The notes beneath the pieces are model-generated. The model did not search any database, was not told the origin of the DNA, and was given only the letters and a program-made list of their open reading frames with translations. A stretch of 64,000 nucleotides of DNA, taken from positions 434,001 to 498,000 of the forward strand of contig JADJMO010000004.1 in assembly GCA_016709545.1 (NCBI GenBank), given 5' to 3'. Shown here piece after piece: positions 8,681 to 17,091 of the stretch. A program made the position numbers and the translations under genes. Source of the DNA: Myxococcales bacterium. Lineage in GTDB: Bacteria > Myxococcota_A > Polyangia > Polyangiales > JADJMO01. How positions within the stretch are numbered: the stretch's first letter is position 1; every line of letters begins with the position of its first letter.

Positions 8681-10314
8681 ATGTTCGACACCCTCACCAA
8701 AGGGTTCCGCAACGCGAAGAACCGCCTCGCCGGTCTCGCGGAGCTGGACGACAAGAACATCGAGACCGCGCTCCGCGAGGTGCGTCTCTCGTTGCTCGAA
8801 GCCGACGTCGATCTGGGCGTCGTCAAATCTTTCCTCGCGAGCGTCAAGCAGACCGCGCTCGGCCAGACCGTGCAGGTCGTCGCCAAGCACGGCGACACCA
8901 AGGTCAAGGTCACCGCCGGCGACCAGTTCGTGAAGATCTGTCACGACGAGCTGGTCACGCGCATGGCCCACGAGGGCGACCCGATCCAGTGGGAGGACAA
9001 GGGTCCGACCGGGATCATGATGGTCGGCCTCCAGGGCTCCGGTAAGACCACCAGCTGCGGCAAGCTCGCGCGCCTCTACCAGAAGGACGGCAAGAAGGTC
9101 CTCCTGGTCGCGGCCGACATGCAGCGCCCGGCCGCCGTCGAGCAGCTCAAGATCCTCGGCGGTCAGATCGACGTGCCGGTGTTCAACATGCCGGCCACGC
9201 CCGTCGAGATCTGCCAGCGCGGCTGGGAAGAGGCGAAGAAGCTCGGCTACGACCTCGTCATCTTCGACACCGCCGGCCGCCTCGCGGTCGACGATGTGCT
9301 GATGCAGGAGCTCGAGGCCATCAAGGGCTCGGTCCAGCCGAAGAACATCTTCTTCGTCGTCGACGCCATGATCGGCCAGGACGCGGTGCGCACCGCGCGC
9401 ACGTTCCACGATCGCCTCGCCTTCGGCGGCGTCGTGATGACCAAGCTCGACGGCGACGCCCGCGGCGGCGCCGCCCTCTCGGTCAAGACCATCACCGGCG
9501 CGCCGGTGCTGTTCGTCGGCGTCGGCGAGACCACCGACAAGTTCGAGGAGTTCCGCGCCGACGGCATGGCCACCCGCGTCCTCGGCATGGGCGACGTCGT
9601 CGGCCTGATGAAAGACTTCGAGGGCGTCATCGACCAGAAGAAGGCCGAGGAGGACGCCCTGCGCATGCTGCAGGGCGAGTTCACCTCGACGACTTCCTCG
9701 GCCAGATCCAGACCATCCAGTCGATGGGGTCGCTCAACGACATCGTCGACAAGATGCCCGGCCTCGGCGGCATGATCCCGCCCGGCACCAAGCTCGAGGA
9801 CGGCGAGCTCGGCAAGATCGTCGCGATGATCCGCTCGATGACCAAGCTCGAGCGCCGCGACGCCTACGTGATGGTGCGCGAGCCCGAGCGCGTGCAGCGC
9901 ATCGCCAAGGGCTCGGGGCGCAAGCCCGACGAGGTGCAGGCCCTCCTGCACCAGTACATGATGATGAAGCAGATGATGGACGCGATGTCGCAGCAGGGTG
10001 GCCTGCTCAACTCGCTCCTCGGCGCGGTGCCCGGCGGCAAGCAGCTGCAGATGGCCCGCGCCATGAAGAAGATGGGCGGCGGCGGCGGCATGCCCGGCGG
10101 GTTCCCCGGCATGCCTGGTGGGTTCCCCGGCATGCCTGGTGGGTTCCCCGGCATGCCCGGTGGGTTCCCCGGCATGCCCGGCGGCTTCCCCGGGATGGGG
10201 GGCGCGCCCAAGCCCTCGATGACCAAGATGAAGCCGCTCTCGGAGGCGGAGAAGAACGCCAAGAAGCGCCAGCGCAAGCTCGAGCGCGATGCCCGCAAGA
10301 AAACCAGGAAATGA
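8681..10314 (+). CDS. ffh: Signal recognition particle protein Ffh (frameshifted in this sequence)
   Basis: SRP54-type GTPase that binds the SRP RNA and signal sequences and delivers ribosomes to FtsY. The start MFDTLTKGFRNAKNRL is the classic Ffh N-domain. The G domain shows GLQGSGKTTS (Walker A), DTAGRL and TKLDGDARGG. The M domain follows, with Met-rich helices (MMMKQMMDAMSQQGG), a Gly/Met/Phe/Pro repeat tail and a basic end (KKRQRKLERDARKKTRK). The frame breaks at about 9684-9685: adding one C restores EFTLDDFLGQIQ, the normal start of the M domain, and gives 544 residues. Ffh is essential in most bacteria, so this is almost certainly a sequence error. The stop overlaps an ATG in the region leading to the next lipoprotein gene. 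Confidence 0.95.
10090..10197 (+). repeat. 21-nt tandem repeat in ffh (GGFPGMP units)
   Basis: Five near-identical 21-nt units encode GGFPGMP near the C-terminus of Ffh, after the signal-binding helices. Gly/Met-rich tails are common in Ffh, but a regular heptapeptide array is unusual. Units differ only at third positions, so it is likely prone to copy-number change. Confidence 0.85.
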
Positions 10315-10325
10315 GGTTGCTCACG

Positions 10326-11826
10326 ATGCGCAAGCTTTCCCTCGTGCTCGTCTCCACCTTGGCGCTCACCCTCGCGGCGGGCGCGGGCTGCGCCAAGCGC
10401 GGTGGCAAGGGGCTCACCAAGGCCGAGAAAGAGGCCCTCAAGGAGTTCGTCCTCGACGACATGCCGGGCGACGTCCCGCACAAGGTCGACGTCAACTTCG
10501 ACGACAAGGTGCACATCATCGGCTGGAAGGCCGAGCCCGAGGCCCGCGGCGCCTGGCAGCACGGTGCACTTCACCGTCTACTGGAAGAAGACCGGCGACC
10601 TGGACGCGGGCTGGATGCTGTTCACCCACGTCACGACCGACAACGTGAAGGAGCCCAAGGGCAACCTCGACTGCGTCGGCCCGATTCGCCAGGAGAAGGC
10701 CCAGAACTGCACCGCGCAGATGTTCGGGCCGAGCGATTGGGAGAAGGGCAAGGTCATCAAGGACTCGTTCGACTTCACCGTCCCGAACGACGTCCAGTGG
10801 ACCACCTATCGCTTCCTCTTCGGCGTGTGGAAGGGCGACGCCCGCCTGCACGTGAAGAACGCCGACCTCAACGACGGCGACAACCGCGCGAACTTCATCG
10901 CGCTGCCCACCGGCGTGAAGCCTCCGGAGCCAGCGCCGCCGCCCAAGACCGAGGTGCCCAAGCTGATCGCGCCGAAGCTCGGGAAGGCCGAGGTGAAGAT
11001 CGACGGCAAGCTCGACGAACCGTTCTGGCAGACGGCGGGGCAAACCGGCCCTTTCGTCGCTCCGGTTGACGGGAAGACTCCCCCCGATCATCCGGTGAAC
11101 GCGGCGGCGAAGGCTGCCTGGGACGACAAGAACCTCTACGTCGCCTTCGTCGTCGAAGACAAGGCGCCGACCTCGCCGTTCAAGAAGGACGACAAGGATC
11201 CGCACATCTGGGAGAAGTCGTCGGCCGTCGAGCTGATGATCCAGCCCGGCAACAACGCCGACAACAAGCAGTACTTCGAGCTGCAGGTCGACATCAACGG
11301 CGCGGTCTTCGACACGCGCTGGGACGACTACAACCAGCCGATCGGCGGCGGCCCCGAAGAGGCCACCAAGACCTTCGGCCACATGGACTACGTGGCGGGC
11401 CTCGAGCGCGGCGTCTCGATCGAGAAGGACAAGTCCTACACGATCGAGATCGCGATCCCGTGGAAGGCCTTCGACAAGGTCCGCGAGGGCGCGGTCGCGC
11501 TGCCACCCAAGCCGGGCGACGTGTGGAAGCTGAACCTCTACTCGTTCAAGGACGGCCAGCGGGCGGCGCTCGGCTGGTCCCCGATCCTCGGGCAGGGCAA
11601 CTTCCACAAGTCCTCGCGCTTCGGCGAGGTCACCTTCGCGGGCGTCGGCGGCGCGCTGCCGGCGGCTTCGGCTTCGGCTTCGGCCTCGGCGAGCGGCTCC
11701 GCGAGCGCACCCCCGGTCAACTCGATGAACCTGCCCACGGTGGTCCCCAAGCTGCCGACCCCCGTGCAGATCGTCGCTCCGCCCAAGCCCGTCAACAAGG
11801 AGGGGGGGGGGGGCGCCCGGGGCTGA
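10326..11826 (+). CDS. Lipoprotein with CBM9/DOMON-like domain (frameshifted)
   Basis: ATG 10326 has a GAGG site 9 bases upstream. The lipoprotein signal ends LAAGAGC. An N-terminal beta domain (with VHFTVYWKKTG) is followed by a Pro-rich linker and a CBM9-type domain, recognisable by KIDGKLDEPFWQTA and YVAFVVEDKAP, then ELQVDINGAVFDTRWDD and IEIAIPWKAFD. Such domains bind carbohydrate or occur in surface proteins. The tail is an Ala/Ser run and ends at a 12-G homopolymer (11802-11813), so the exact C-terminus is uncertain. The frame is broken near 10552-10556: the downstream reading APGSTVHFTVYW joins the upstream EPEARG if two C are missing, or one base is extra, at GGCGCCTGG. Repaired length is about 500 residues. 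Surface lipoprotein of unknown ligand. Confidence 0.8.
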
Positions 11827-11864
11827 GCACGGGCGAGCCGCCGCGATCTTCGAGGAGTCGCTCC

Positions 11865-12344
11865 GTGACCGACCCGCGCGCGGCCCAGGCACTCGAGTAC
11901 ATCAAGGAGCAGATCCGCGACCTCGAGGCGCGCCTCGCCGAGCTGCGCGGCGCCGCCAACGGCATCGCGCGCGCGGCGGGGTTGCCGCCCGTGTACGGCG
12001 TCTCGCCCACCACGACGCCGCCCGGTCTGCCCGCGGTGACCATCCCGCTCGCGCAGCTGAAGCAGGTCACGCCGGGGCAGTTCGCGCAGTACGACACGCT
12101 CGCCGAGGCCGCGCGCGCGTTCTTCGAGTGGCGCGGGCGCGCGCTCGGGTTCTGCTCGCTGACCGAGATCCACGACTGCCTGGTCGACGGCGGCGCGCCG
12201 TTCCGCCGCAAGGGCGAGGCCGCGCGCGACGAGCTCCGGATCGCGCTCGGGCAGGACCGCGAGATCGCGCGGCTGCGCAACGACTACTACGGGCTCGCGC
12301 GCTGGCAGAAGAAGGAGCGCACGTCTCCGCCCAGCGAGGGGTAG
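11865..12344 (+). CDS. Conserved-looking coiled-coil/helical small protein
   Basis: Starts at GTG 11865 with GAGGAG 7 bases upstream (MTDPRAAQALEYIKEQIRDL). Residues 5-45 are a charged coiled coil. A Pro/Thr linker follows, then a compact helical domain (about 70-150) with FFEWRGRALGFCSLTEIHDC and GGAPFRRKGEAARDELRIAL. The latter resembles winged-helix modules of the HARE-HTH type, but that is only a pattern impression. It is cytoplasmic, 159 residues. It sits 38 bases after the CBM9 lipoprotein gene, possibly in the same transcript. It might be a DNA-binding or scaffold protein. Confidence 0.65.
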   Translation: MTDPRAAQALEYIKEQIRDLEARLAELRGAANGIARAAGLPPVYGVSPTTTPPGLPAVTIPLAQLKQVTPGQFAQYDTLAEAARAFFEWRGRALGFCSLTEIHDCLVDGGAPFRRKGEAARDELRIALGQDREIARLRNDYYGLARWQKKERTSPPSEG

Positions 12345-12401
12345 CCGGCGCACTGACGAGCCAGCGAGAGGAGGCGGGACGCGCGTGGTACGCTCACTGC
12401 G

Positions 12402-12974
12402 ATGTCTCTCCCTGCCGCACCGCTCGGGGCCGGTCCGGACGAGTTCCTCACGTGGGAGCGCGAGCAGACCGAGCGGCACGTGTACTTCCGCGGCGAGGTG
12501 TTCGCCATGTCGGGAGGAACGCCCCGCCACAGCGCGCTCTCGGCGACGATCCTGTCTCTCCTCCGGCTGCCGAAGGGCCCCTGTCACGTCCACACGTCCG
12601 ACCTCCGGCTGGGTGTCGCGAACGACCACTTCGTCTACGCCGACGCGGTGATGGTCTGTGGCCCCGTCGAGCTGCGACCGGGCACGACCGATGTCCTCAC
12701 CAACCCCTCGGTGATCGTCGAGGTCCTCTCGAAGTCGACCGAGGCCTACGATCGTGGCGAGAAGCAGGCGGCCTACCTCGCGCTGCCGTCGCTCCGCCAC
12801 TTCTTGCTCGTCTCCCAGCGCGAGCTCCGCGTCGAGGTGTACACGCGGGAGGCGGACGCGCGCTTCCGCTACGACATCCATCGCGCTGGAGCGCGCGTGC
12901 TGCTCACCGAGCCGACCGTGTCGTTCGCCGTCGACGAGCTGTACGACGGCATGTTCGCGCTCCCTGGCGACTGA
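12402..12974 (+). CDS. Uma2-family (DUF820) PD-(D/E)XK-type nuclease-like protein
   Basis: 190 residues with the typical Uma2 layout: an N-terminal helix containing EFLTWEREQTERHVYFRGEV and MSGGTPRHS, the strand YADAVMVCGP, NPSVIVEVLSKSTEAYDRGE (acidic active-site region of the restriction-endonuclease-like fold), and LPSLRHFLLVSQ. Uma2 proteins are numerous in cyanobacteria and myxobacteria, and their substrates are unknown. The gene stands alone with no toxin-antitoxin or restriction partner. It is followed by a strong palindromic hairpin with a T tract. Confidence 0.85.
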   Translation: MSLPAAPLGAGPDEFLTWEREQTERHVYFRGEVFAMSGGTPRHSALSATILSLLRLPKGPCHVHTSDLRLGVANDHFVYADAVMVCGPVELRPGTTDVLTNPSVIVEVLSKSTEAYDRGEKQAAYLALPSLRHFLLVSQRELRVEVYTREADARFRYDIHRAGARVLLTEPTVSFAVDELYDGMFALPGD

Positions 12975-12987
12975 CGGTCTCGACATG

Positions 12988-13031
12988 AAATGGCAGGCGC
13001 CTGCCAACCGAGTGGCAGGCGCCTGCCATTT
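12988..13031 (+). terminator. Strong hairpin built from two GGCAGGCGCCTGCC palindromes, with T tract
   Basis: Two copies of the perfect 16-nt palindrome TGGCAGGCGCCTGCCA (12991-13006 and 13013-13028) are separated by 6 nt. With the flanking AAA and TTT they form a perfect 19-bp inverted repeat followed by TTTTT, a textbook intrinsic terminator for the Uma2 gene and, in reverse, for the convergent aminopeptidase gene. Related sequences occur at 28759-28795. Confidence 0.8.
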
Positions 13032-13090
13032 TTCAGGGAGCGCAGTGACCGGCGGCCGCCTCCATGGGCGGCCGCACCAGAAACACGGGG

Positions 13091-15757
13091 CTAGCGGCGG
13101 CGCTTCTTCGGCGCGGGCCTCGCGGCCTTCTTCTTCGGCGCCGGCTTCACCGCAGACACCTTGCCGTCGGGCTCGCCGGCCACCTTGGCCTCGAGCTTGG
13201 CGAGCCGCGCGCGGAGCTCCTGGGCCTCCTCGCGCACGCGCTCGAGGTCGTCCTTCACGCGCTTGACCTCGGCGTCGCGCCCCGCGGTGAGATCGCGCAG
13301 CGCCTCGCGCAGGCGACGCCGCAGCATCGGGGCGTCCTCGCGCTCGAGGCGGGCCGACAGCGCGGGCCGCGCCTTCACGTCGCCGAGCGACTCGAGCGAG
13401 GCGATCGCGCTCCGCCGCACGAACACGTCGACGTCGTCGAGACGCTCCTCGAGGAGCTCCCGCGTCTTGCGCGAGGTGTCGAGCCGCGAGAGCGCCGCGA
13501 GGCACGCGCGACGGCCGGGGCTCTCGTGCCCGTAGGTGGTGCGCGCCACGAGGTGGGGAATCGCGCGGTCGTCGCGCAGGGCCGCGAGGCCGTCGGCCGC
13601 GCCGCTCCGCACCACGTCGGCCCACGAGCGCCGATCGAGCAGCTCGAGCAGGAGGTCGAACGTGGAGGCCTGCCGCGTGGCGCCCAGCGACCGCGCGGCC
13701 TCCGAGGCCACGAGGTAGCTCTCGTCGGCGAGCGCGAGGGGACGCAGCGCCTCGGCCGCGGCGGGCACCTTGAACCGACCGAGCGCGTGGGCGACCGCCC
13801 GACGCACGCGCGCCGCCGCCGTGGAGCCCGCGGGCCCCGAGACCTTGGACTGCGCGATCAGCGCCGCGAGCGCCGCCTCGCCGCGGATGGCGCCGAGCGC
13901 CTCGGCGGCCTCGACGCGCACGCCCCAGAACTCCTTGGTGTCGGCCAGCGTGGCGGCGAGCGCGGCCACCGTCTTCGGCTCGTCGCGCTTGGCGAGCGCC
14001 TTGGCCGCGCGCCAGCGCACGCGCGGACGCGACCCGCCGGTGAGCTGATCGCGCAGCAGATCGCCAGGCGCCTCGACCTCCACGGTGGCCAGCAGATCGC
14101 CGTCCGGGTCGACCGCGAGGTGCTTCGGGCGCGCGCCGACGAACAGGAACGTGTCGCGCGCGCTCGTGAGCTGCACGGTCTCGCGACGCACCTTGCCGTC
14201 GGCGTCGCGGAGCTCGAGGACCAGCGGGCCCTCGTAGAGCTTGGTGAGCTCGTCGACCTTCTGCGACTGGCGCACGGTCACCGTCGTGCCCTCGCCGGGC
14301 TCGTGCTCGATCTTCACGTGCAGCTCGGGGTGGCCGCCACCGTGCACGTAGGCGTCGAACTGGCGGTCGAGCGACCGACCGCTCGCGTGCTCGAGGGCGC
14401 GCTGGAAGTCGCGGGTCTCGACGTTGCCGAGCGCGTGCTTCTTCAGGTAGCTCTGCACGCCGTCCCAGAACGCGGCGTCCCCCACCGCGCGACGCAGCGC
14501 GTGCAGCACGAGCGCGCCCTTCTGGTAGAGGTGCCGGTCGAAGAGCTCGATCGGGTACTCGTAGTCGCGGCACACGATCGGGCGGCGGTAGCGGCCGTCC
14601 TCGGCGAGGTAGATGTCGAGCTCGCCCTCGATCGCGTAGTCGTACTCGTCGCGGCCGCTGCCCTGCGGGTCGCTGCCCTCGTCCTTCCAGACGAGCTCCA
14701 TGTAGGTGGCCCAACCCTCGTTGAGCCAGCCCTCGCTCCAGTCGCGGCAGGTGACGTAGTCGCCGAACCACTGGTGGGCGAGCTCGTGCGCGACGAGGCC
14801 GTCCATGTCGACGTCGATGGCGGCGCGCGCGTCGAGCAGGATGTGCTCGTACATCGTGGTGGCCGAGGTGTTCTCCATGCCGCCGAAGATGAAGTCGTGC
14901 ACCACGATCTGGGCGTATTTCGGCCACGGATAGCGCACGCCGGTCTTCTTCTCGAAGAGCGCGATCATCTGCGGGGTGCGCGCGAAGGTGCGGCGCCCGT
15001 CCTCGACGCGGTCCTTGGGCACGAGGTACGTGACCGGGAGCTCGCTCTCGGCGGTGATCTCGGCGAACTCGCCGGCCGCCAGCGTGACCAGGTAGCTCGA
15101 GTGCGGCTGCTCCTGCTTCCAGTGGAAGACGCTGCCGCCCTCGACGTCGCGGCGCGAGGCGAGCACGCCGTTGCCGAGCGCGTACCAGCCCTGCGGCACG
15201 CGCACCGTGAGCTCGGTGGTCTGCTTGACGTGGGGCTTGTCGTGGCAGGGGAACCAGTGGCGCGCGTCCTCGTCCTGGCACTGCGACCACACCTGGCGGG
15301 GGCGGTCCTGCACGTGGTCGTCGGGCGCGAGGAAGTAGAGGCCGCGCTTGGGGGTCGCCTGGTAGGCGACGCTGATCTCGAAGACCTGCTGGTCCGTGGG
15401 GACCTCGACCACCAGCACCTCGTCGTCGTAGGCGTAGTCGGCGCGCCGACCGCCCAGGGTGACCGCGCGCAGCTCGAAGCCGACCGCGTCGAGCCGGACG
15501 CTCGTGGCCCGCGCGTCGACGCGGCGCAGGTGGAGGATCGCGGTGCCCTCGATCGACTTGTTCGGCACGTCGAGCGCGAGGTCGATGGCGATGTGCTCGA
15601 TGGCGAACGGGCGGTCGCGCTCGTAGACGCGCTTGGTGCCGGGGAGGGGGAAGGGGCGCGCGCCGTGGCCCGGGGCATGGACCGCAGAGTGTTCGACGTG
15701 CTGATCGCGGCAGCGGCAGAGCCCGGCGGCGTGGCGGAGCGAGGCGGCTAGGGTCAT
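13091..15757 (-). CDS. M1-family zinc aminopeptidase with C-terminal HEAT repeats
   Basis: An 888-residue gluzincin. The catalytic motif HELAHQWFG followed 18 residues later by NEGWATYME gives the two His and one Glu zinc ligands, and FGGMENTSATT matches the GAMEN substrate-recognition loop. The N-terminal beta domain begins at about residue 40 (GTKRVYERDRPFAIEHIAID). After the catalytic region come a beta domain and HEAT-like repeats (for example LADTKEFWGVRVEAAEALGA). A coiled coil (ERVREEAQELRARLAKLEAK) and a Lys/Arg/Ala/Pro-rich tail (PAPKKKAARPAPKKRRR) end it. ATG 15757 is preferred over the TTG at 15796. There is no signal peptide. The N-terminus has Cys/His residues (CRCRDQH) of unknown use. 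The enzyme removes N-terminal amino acids from peptides; HEAT repeats may recruit partners. Confidence 0.92.
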   Translation of the reverse strand: MTLAASLRHAAGLCRCRDQHVEHSAVHAPGHGARPFPLPGTKRVYERDRPFAIEHIAIDLALDVPNKSIEGTAILHLRRVDARATSVRLDAVGFELRAVTLGGRRADYAYDDEVLVVEVPTDQQVFEISVAYQATPKRGLYFLAPDDHVQDRPRQVWSQCQDEDARHWFPCHDKPHVKQTTELTVRVPQGWYALGNGVLASRRDVEGGSVFHWKQEQPHSSYLVTLAAGEFAEITAESELPVTYLVPKDRVEDGRRTFARTPQMIALFEKKTGVRYPWPKYAQIVVHDFIFGGMENTSATTMYEHILLDARAAIDVDMDGLVAHELAHQWFGDYVTCRDWSEGWLNEGWATYMELVWKDEGSDPQGSGRDEYDYAIEGELDIYLAEDGRYRRPIVCRDYEYPIELFDRHLYQKGALVLHALRRAVGDAAFWDGVQSYLKKHALGNVETRDFQRALEHASGRSLDRQFDAYVHGGGHPELHVKIEHEPGEGTTVTVRQSQKVDELTKLYEGPLVLELRDADGKVRRETVQLTSARDTFLFVGARPKHLAVDPDGDLLATVEVEAPGDLLRDQLTGGSRPRVRWRAAKALAKRDEPKTVAALAATLADTKEFWGVRVEAAEALGAIRGEAALAALIAQSKVSGPAGSTAAARVRRAVAHALGRFKVPAAAEALRPLALADESYLVASEAARSLGATRQASTFDLLLELLDRRSWADVVRSGAADGLAALRDDRAIPHLVARTTYGHESPGRRACLAALSRLDTSRKTRELLEERLDDVDVFVRRSAIASLESLGDVKARPALSARLEREDAPMLRRRLREALRDLTAGRDAEVKRVKDDLERVREEAQELRARLAKLEAKVAGEPDGKVSAVKPAPKKKAARPAPKKRRR

Positions 15758-15816
15758 CGGGGCGCTGATTGGACCTTGCCGAACCTTTGCGCGCAAGATG
15801 ATAGAACTCGGGCCGG

Positions 15817-16404
15817 ATGGACCGCTCCCCCCTCGACACCGCCATGGAGCGGTACGCGCGCGGCGAGGATCGCGCGTTCGAGGAGGTCTATCGGCTGCTC
15901 GCCCCGCGGCTGCACGCCTTCTGCTTCCGTTTGACGCGGCGCAGGAGCGAGGCCGACGACCTGTTCCAGGAGGCCTGCCTCAAGCTCCACCGGTCCCGGA
16001 GCACCTACACGCCGAACGCCGCGGTGCTCTACTGGGCCTTCGCCATCGCCCGGTCGGTCCACCTCGACCGTCTCCGCTACCGAAAACGCCGGCCGGAAGG
16101 CGTCGCCGAAACCGAGGCCGACGTGCGGACGTACACCCAGACGGAGGGGCCAATCGCGGCCTCCCCGGAAGCCCAGGCCCGAGCGCGCCAAGTGATGACC
16201 CTCATCGACCAGACCCTCGCTGGGCTCCCCGAGAGCCAGCGGACGGCCTACGTGCTGATCCGGGAGGAGGGCACGAGCATCGCCGACGCGGCCGAGGTCC
16301 TGGGCGCCACCCCCACCGCCGTGAAGCTGCGCGCGCACCGCGCCTACGAGGCGATCCGCGAGGCCCTGCGCGCGGCCGGCCTGGCCCCGGAGGGCGTATC
16401 GTGA
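15817..16404 (+). CDS. ECF-type RNA polymerase sigma factor
   Basis: 195 residues with sigma-70 region 2 (AFEEVYRLLAPRLHAFCFRL, then EADDLFQEACLKLH) and region 4 (LPESQRTAYVLIREEGTSIA, then GATPTAVKLRAHRAYEAIRE), with no region 3, as in ECF sigma factors. Its stop overlaps the GTG start of a multi-pass membrane protein (4-nt overlap, 16401-16404), the usual ECF/anti-sigma arrangement. It probably directs a regulon responding to an envelope or cytoplasmic signal. The target promoter cannot be deduced here. Confidence 0.92.
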   Translation: MDRSPLDTAMERYARGEDRAFEEVYRLLAPRLHAFCFRLTRRRSEADDLFQEACLKLHRSRSTYTPNAAVLYWAFAIARSVHLDRLRYRKRRPEGVAETEADVRTYTQTEGPIAASPEAQARARQVMTLIDQTLAGLPESQRTAYVLIREEGTSIADAAEVLGATPTAVKLRAHRAYEAIREALRAAGLAPEGVS

Positions 16405-17033
16405 ACGAGATCCCCTTCCCCGAGGCCCTGCGGGCCCAGGTGCTCGAGCGCCTCGGCAAGGACCCGCCTCCCCCGCCGCGCTCGGGTGCCCGGTTCGGGC
16501 CGCTCGCGGTGGCGCTCGGCCTCCAGCTCGCCTTCGGCCTCGGCTCGCTCCGCGGCAACTTCTGGCTCCTCGATCGCCGGGCGATCCTGGGGGTCTCGCT
16601 GTCGCTCGGGCTGCTCGCGTTCGCCACCCTCTCGGTGGTGCTCACCCCGGGCCGGCTCGGTCTCGGCGCGACGGTGGGCTGGCTGCGGCTCCTCGGCGTG
16701 CTCGCCGCCCCCCTCTACGCGCTGTGCACCCTGCTCTGGCCGCTCGGCACGTTCGACAAGGAGGTCGCCGCCTGGGGTTGCATGATCGGGTCGGGGGTCC
16801 TCGGCGTCACCGTGGTCGCCGGCCTCACCTTCGCGCTCCGCCGCGCCGTGCCCTCGGCGATCGTGGCGCGCGCGGCGCTGATCGGCGCCACCGGCGGCGC
16901 GTGGGCCGGCTTCGCGATGCACCTGCACTGCCCCGCGTGCGATCGCTCGCACATCCTGTTCGGCCACGTGGTGCCGATCGTGCCGCTCACGCTCGGCTCG
17001 GCGATCGTGCTCCCGCGCTGGCTGCGCCCCTGA
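16401..17033 (+). CDS. NrsF/DUF1109-like membrane anti-sigma factor
   Basis: A 210-residue protein starting at GTG 16401 inside the end of the ECF sigma gene. About 30 N-terminal cytoplasmic residues (PFPEALRAQVLERLGKD) precede about six hydrophobic segments. Near the end is HCPACDRSHILFGHVVPI, the His/Cys-rich motif typical of the NrsF/DUF1109 family of anti-ECF factors. It probably holds the sigma factor at the inner membrane. The HCPAC cysteines could be a redox- or metal-sensing switch, which is inference. Confidence 0.82.
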   Translation: MNEIPFPEALRAQVLERLGKDPPPPPRSGARFGPLAVALGLQLAFGLGSLRGNFWLLDRRAILGVSLSLGLLAFATLSVVLTPGRLGLGATVGWLRLLGVLAAPLYALCTLLWPLGTFDKEVAAWGCMIGSGVLGVTVVAGLTFALRRAVPSAIVARAALIGATGGAWAGFAMHLHCPACDRSHILFGHVVPIVPLTLGSAIVLPRWLRP

Positions 17034-17056
17034 ACCCCGTCGGCGCGCCCGGGGTT
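17033..17056 (+). terminator. Hairpin after sigma/anti-sigma operon
   Basis: AACCCCG and CGGGGTT form a 7-bp stem around a 10-nt GC-rich loop, directly after the stop codon. There is no T tract. It separates the sigma pair from the ABC operon that starts 36 bases later. Confidence 0.5.
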
Positions 17057-17091
17057 GTCGGGCCGGCACGCCCCGTCTACTGACCGGCCGA

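Noticed and set aside
9675..9700. Programmed frameshifting in ffh
   Set aside because: No slippery sequence plus structure is evident and four other genes show comparable breaks, so sequence error is more likely.
10090..10197. Regular repeats considered as a possible CRISPR array
   Set aside because: Units are directly adjacent, in frame with ffh, with no spacers and no cas genes.
11538..15845. A 1,435-codon open frame on the minus strand, and other frames above 600 codons (18767-21271 minus, 20140-26280 plus, 34440-37436 minus, 56709-60233 plus, 59929-63099 plus)
   Set aside because: They lie in other frames or opposite to clearly identified genes, have Arg/Ala/Gly/Pro- or Val/Glu/Leu-skewed composition and no recognisable domains. 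High GC removes stop codons by chance.
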